Shown here piece after piece: positions 50,006-53,251 of a stretch of 53,251 nucleotides of DNA. Numbering within the stretch: position 1 is the first letter of the stretch; each line of letters starts with the position of its first letter. A program made the translations under genes and the position numbers. Below the pieces are notes generated by a model that saw only the letters and a list, made by a program, of their open reading frames with translations, was not told the DNA's origin and did not search any database. The stretch is taken from assembly GCF_018614415.1 (NCBI RefSeq), contig NZ_JAGGOO010000102.1:1-53251 (forward strand), in the 5' to 3' direction. The DNA comes from Streptomyces sp. ISL-12 (GTDB lineage Bacteria; Actinomycetota; Actinomycetes; Streptomycetales; Streptomycetaceae).

Positions 50006-50952
50006 TTGCCCGGCAGCGGAGCGACCAGAGCGTCCCGCTCGACCAGCACCCGGCGCGCGACGACGTCGCGCTGCGGCCGACGGTGGAGGACGCCGCGATG
50101 GGCCGTTGGGAGGGGGCACGGGACCTGCTGGCCGCGACCGGCCCGGATTGGGATCGCCGGATCTTCCGCCTTCAGGTACTGGCCGAGGCCGGAGCCCGCC
50201 TACGGTTCGCTGACACCTGGGCAAGGGCCGAACCGCGCTCACCGCACGCGCTCGCCCTCCTAGCCAACGTTCAGGCCCTCCGGGCCATGATCGCCGGCCC
50301 AGGCAGCAGCGGCCGGGGCCTGATGGAGGAAGCATGGGCCACCTGCCGTACGGCCCTGGAAACGTGGCCCGAGGACGTGGCGCCGCTGGTGGTGATGCTC
50401 GCGCTGCTACGCACCCACGCCCCAAACCGTAAGACCTTGAACGCGGTATGGGACGAGATCATCAAGCGCGACCGATGGAATCGCGAGGCGCACCACGAGG
50501 TCGTGACCTTCATGCTCCCCCGCCACCACGGCGAGCAGGGCGAGGCGATGTGGTGGGCCGAGGAGCAGGCAGCCATCGCCCCTCAAGGCCTGCCGATCGC
50601 GGTTCTGCCGCTCGTGGTGATCGCGGAGGCCCACCGGACCCGCCAGGAGCAGGACCGCGACGCTTACGGGCTCACCATCCATCCCTGGGTCGACTGCCCG
50701 CAGATCGACCACGTGCTGGAGGGCTGGTGGCGCTACCGCGCCCCGCGACCGCACGCCTGCTTCGCGGATGACGCCAACTACCTGGCTCACGCCCTGTCGT
50801 TCGCGAACCGTCACAGCGAGGCCCTGGAGGTCTTCGACGCGATCGGCCCGTACGCCACGCAGGTCCCCTGGTCGTACTGCGGACAGGCCCGCGACCTATT
50901 TCTGCGACACCGCGCCTGGGCCTACAGCCCACCTCGGCGCCGACGCCGCTGA
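50002..50952 (+). CDS. TPR-like protein of unknown function
   Basis: 316 residues. GTG 50002 overlaps the acetyltransferase stop. The body is helical with TPR-like repeats (WEGARDLLAATGPDWDRRIFRLQVLAEAGARLRFADTWARAEP, EAWATCRTALETWPEDVAPLVVMLALLRTHAP, NRKTLNAVWDEIIKRDRWNREAHHEVVTF), ending in an Arg cluster. No catalytic motif visible. Its tight coupling to the acetyltransferase suggests a shared job; the family appears elsewhere in Streptomyces accessory clusters. Confidence 0.75.
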   Translation: MIARQRSDQSVPLDQHPARDDVALRPTVEDAAMGRWEGARDLLAATGPDWDRRIFRLQVLAEAGARLRFADTWARAEPRSPHALALLANVQALRAMIAGPGSSGRGLMEEAWATCRTALETWPEDVAPLVVMLALLRTHAPNRKTLNAVWDEIIKRDRWNREAHHEVVTFMLPRHHGEQGEAMWWAEEQAAIAPQGLPIAVLPLVVIAEAHRTRQEQDRDAYGLTIHPWVDCPQIDHVLEGWWRYRAPRPHACFADDANYLAHALSFANRHSEALEVFDAIGPYATQVPWSYCGQARDLFLRHRAWAYSPPRRRRR

Positions 50953-50994
50953 ACCCTCGAACTACCCCTTAAACAAACGAAGGACGGAAATCCT

Positions 50995-51699
50995 GTGCCC
51001 CTCGATGTCTCTCGCGTCTCTGACGAGGAACGCCTGAAGCAACTCGGCTACCAGCAGACGCTCTCCCGCTCCATGTCGGGCCGCGCCAACTTCGGCGTCA
51101 GCTTCACGATCATCTCCATCCTGTCCGGCTGCATGACGCTCTACGGCTACGGGATGAACACCGGCGGGCCAGCGGTGATCATGTGGGGCTGGCTGTTCGT
51201 CGGCTTCATGACGCTCTTCGTCGGGCTGTCCATGGCGGAGGTCTGCTCCTCCTACCCCACCAGCGCGGGCTTGTACTTCTGGGCGCACCGCATGGCGCCC
51301 GCGAGAACGGCCGCGGCGTGGGCGTGGTTCACTGGCTGGTTCAACACCCTGGGCCAGATAGCTGTCACCGCGGGCATCGACTTCGGCGCCGCCACCTTCC
51401 TCAACGCCCTACTGGACCTGCAGTTCGGTTACGCCGCCACGCCCGTCCACACCATCACGCTCTTCGGGATCATCCTCTTCCTGCACGGCGTACTGAACAC
51501 CTTCGGCGTGCGCATCGTCGCCTTCCTCAACGAGGTGTCCATCTGGTGGCACATCCTCGGCGTCGTCGTCATCTGCGGCGCCCTGGTGCTCATCCCTGAC
51601 CACCATCAGTCGACCAGCTTCGTCTTCGGCGAGTTCGTCAATAACACCGGTTTCTCGTCCCTCTCTGCCAAAGTAGTGCGAGTCAGGCATACTGGATGA
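50995..51699 (+). pseudogene. APC-superfamily amino-acid permease truncated by an IS element
   Basis: GTG 50995 with AAGGACGG upstream. The first ~220 residues form transmembrane helices 1-6 of an amino acid/GABA permease (SMSGRANFGVSFTIISILSGCMTLYGYGM, PTSAGLYFWAHRMAP, WFTGWFNTLGQIAVTAGIDFGA). Coding homology ends at about 51665, where the IS begins; the last residues come from IS sequence and stop at 51699. The 3' half may lie beyond the window. Intact, it would move an amino acid or amino-acid-like product. Confidence 0.85.
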
Positions 51700-51736
51700 T
51701 TCATTGAGTCGAGGGTGGAGAAGGAGTAGTGCCCAG

Positions 51737-52150
51737 GTGGCCAGCGCCAACGACCACGGGACCCCTGATCCGCAGGTAGAAGCCCGCTCCACCGGTCCGC
51801 GCCGGTACAGCGCGGAGTACAAGGCGAGGGTCCTCGCGGAGTACGAGAAGCTCGACAAGAAGGGCAAGGGTGCCCTTCTGCGGCGGGAGGGCCTGTACTC
51901 GTCGTTGATCACGACGTGGCGGCAGCAGCGTGACAAGGGGGCAGAAGCCGCGCTGGCGGCGCCCTCGGGGCGGCCGAAGGCCGACCCGAGGGACAAGGAG
52001 ATCACTCGACTGGAGGCGAAGGTCGCCCGTCTGGAGAAGGACCTGGGCAAGGCCCAGACGGTGATCGAGGTCCAGGGAAAACTCTCAGCGCTGCTCGACC
52101 AGTTCGCCACGGACAGCGCCTCGGACCGCAGGGGCGAGAAGAGCCAGTGA
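51737..52150 (+). CDS. IS3-family transposase OrfA
   Basis: 137 residues. A helix-turn-helix (RRYSAEYKARVLAEYEKLDKKGKGALLRREGLYSSLITTWRQQR) followed by a leucine-zipper-like coiled coil (ITRLEAKVARLEKDLGKAQTVIEVQ). It binds the terminal repeats. GTG 51737 with AAGGAG upstream is my preferred start. Confidence 0.85.
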   Translation: MASANDHGTPDPQVEARSTGPRRYSAEYKARVLAEYEKLDKKGKGALLRREGLYSSLITTWRQQRDKGAEAALAAPSGRPKADPRDKEITRLEAKVARLEKDLGKAQTVIEVQGKLSALLDQFATDSASDRRGEKSQ

Positions 52151-53214
52151 CCGGGAACGGCCCCGGCCAGGAGATCTGGGACGCGTTCGAGACGGCCCGC
52201 GAGGAGGCTCTCGCGAAGCTGGAGAAGCTGGTCGGCATGGTGCAGGCGTGTGCTGCGCTCGGCGTGAGCCGGGCCACCTACTACCGCCGCCACCGCAAGA
52301 GCCCTGCCCCGGACAGGCCGCGGCGGGAGCGGGGCCGGCATCACCGGGCCCTCGCCCCCGAGGAGGAGGCGCACGTCCTGGACGTGCTCCGCTCGCCGGA
52401 GTTCGCCGACATGGCGCCGGCCGAGATCTACGCGGTCCTCCTCGACCGGGGCGTCTACCTGTGCTCGGAGTCGACGATGTACCGGCTCCTGCACCGCCAC
52501 GACGAGGTCCGGGAACGACGCCGCCAGGCCGTCCACCCGTCCCGCAAGATCCCCGAGCTCGTCGCCGAGGGCCCGGGCCGGGTCTGGTCCTGGGACATAA
52601 CCAAGCTGAAGGGGCCGGTGAAGGGCGTCTACTACTGCCTCTACACGATCATCGACATCTTCAGCCGCTACACCGTCGGCTGGATGATCGCCAGCCGTGA
52701 GAACAAGGACCTCGCCGAACGCTTCCTGTCCGAAACCATCGCCAAGTACCCCGTCGGTCACGGCCAGTTGACGATTCACTCCGACCGGGGATCCCCCATG
52801 GTCGCGCAGAACGTCGCCCAGATGATGGCCGGCCTCGGCGTCACCAAGTCCCACTCCCGCCCGAAGACCTCCAACGACAACCCGTACAGCGAGAGCCAGT
52901 ACAAGACGCTGAAATACAGGCACGACTACCCCGAGCGCTTCGGATCCATCGAGGACGCCAAGGCGTGGTGCACCCGGTTCTTCCACTGGTACAACGAGGA
53001 GCACCGCCACTCCGGGATCGGCCTCCACACTCCCTACGACGTGCACTTCGGTCTCGCCGAACAGCTCCGCGAGATGCGCGCCGACGTCCTGCGGGCCGTC
53101 TACGAACGCCACCCCGAACGCTTCGTCCGCAAGCCACCCGAACCGCCGAAGCTGCCCGAAACCGTCTGGATCAACAAACCGAAGGACGACCCACTGATCC
53201 CGGCACAGGGTTAG
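52147..53214 (+). CDS. IS3-family transposase OrfB (DDE)
   Basis: 355 residues, GTG overlapping OrfA by GTGA. An N-terminal helix-turn-helix (VQACAALGVSRATYYRRHR), then an rve integrase core: WSWDITKL (D), HSDRGSPM (D), NPYSESQYKTLKYR (E). This is the DDE catalytic triad. The reading frame is complete. Confidence 0.9.
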   Translation: MTGNGPGQEIWDAFETAREEALAKLEKLVGMVQACAALGVSRATYYRRHRKSPAPDRPRRERGRHHRALAPEEEAHVLDVLRSPEFADMAPAEIYAVLLDRGVYLCSESTMYRLLHRHDEVRERRRQAVHPSRKIPELVAEGPGRVWSWDITKLKGPVKGVYYCLYTIIDIFSRYTVGWMIASRENKDLAERFLSETIAKYPVGHGQLTIHSDRGSPMVAQNVAQMMAGLGVTKSHSRPKTSNDNPYSESQYKTLKYRHDYPERFGSIEDAKAWCTRFFHWYNEEHRHSGIGLHTPYDVHFGLAEQLREMRADVLRAVYERHPERFVRKPPEPPKLPETVWINKPKDDPLIPAQG

Positions 53215-53251
53215 AACGAACTACCTGCCTCGATCGCTTTGACAGGTTCCG

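Larger units (their letters stand above)
51666..53244 (+). mobile_element. IS3-family insertion sequence
   Basis: Imperfect terminal inverted repeats: left TGCCAAAGTAGTGCGAGTC, right (reverse complement) TGTCAAAGCGATCGAGGC. Two overlapping transposase genes lie inside. I cannot identify a target-site duplication (left flank TCTC, right flank GGTT). The element interrupts the permease gene. Confidence 0.82.

Noticed and set aside
1..53251. Classical NRPS/PKS or CRISPR-Cas systems
   Set aside because: No condensation, ketosynthase or Cas1/Cas2 motifs. The Cas4-like nuclease is paired with RecT, as in phages, and no array is present.

Overview
The window is high-GC actinobacterial DNA, almost certainly from a Streptomyces. 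Codon third positions are nearly all G or C, GTG starts are frequent, and conservon (cvn), WhiB-like and STAS-ANTAR genes are present. There are three blocks.

(1) Chromosomal backbone, 1-9250. A STAS-ANTAR protein truncated by the window edge has its 3' end tandemly duplicated. It is followed by a small acidic protein, a membrane-anchored diacylglycerol-kinase-family lipid kinase, an acetate-type sodium/solute symporter with its DUF485 partner, and a conservon-like operon (NIT-domain sensor kinase, roadblock protein, DUF742 protein) without a cvnD GTPase. The block ends at the 3' half of a CAU-anticodon tRNA gene (9247-9293, minus strand). Its 5' half is absent, so this is the attachment-site scar of an integrated element.

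(2) A siphophage-type prophage, about 9.3-42.3 kb, almost all on the minus strand with many 4-bp GTGA/ATGA gene overlaps. Read in the direction of transcription from the right, it holds head-tail connector and tail genes, tail-assembly chaperones joined by a GGGAAAA -1 frameshift site, a major tail protein, a tape measure protein and minor tail proteins. Next come an endolysin fused in frame to a holin, recombination genes (RecT/Bet and a Cas4-like Fe-S nuclease), a C5-cytosine methyltransferase, a WhiB-like protein, a sliding-clamp-like protein, HU, a PAPS-reductase-like protein, a RuvC-like resolvase, a methyltransferase-like protein and a DUF4192 protein. No terminase, portal, capsid or intact integrase is visible. 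At least three genes look broken (an amber codon in HU, an opal codon in a small gene at 28.2 kb, a frameshift in the distal-tail gene), so the prophage is probably decaying. Three short sequence families recur: a Shine-Dalgarno-like CTCTTGGAGA, a TAAGATATAAG promoter and an AGATAGGTGACATT element.

(3) A plus-strand accessory cluster, 42.5-51.7 kb, sits where the phage head genes would be expected. It encodes an XRE/TPR regulator, a small protein whose ribosome binding site lies in a hairpin, a 119-residue protein of unknown family, two radical SAM enzymes (one with SPASM-type cysteines) and a JmjC-like Fe(II) dioxygenase. A second, archaeal-type aspartyl/asparaginyl-tRNA synthetase lies on the opposite strand behind what looks like a T-box riboswitch. 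A GNAT acetyltransferase, a TPR-like protein and an amino-acid permease follow; the permease is cut by an IS3-family insertion (51666-53244). The combination of radical SAM and dioxygenase tailoring, a spare T-box-controlled AspRS, an acetyltransferase and a permease suggests an uncharacterised pathway for an aspartate- or asparagine-like product, or a modified peptide, that attacks aspartyl-tRNA synthetase, with its own immunity genes. This is an inference from gene content and the most interesting part of the window.
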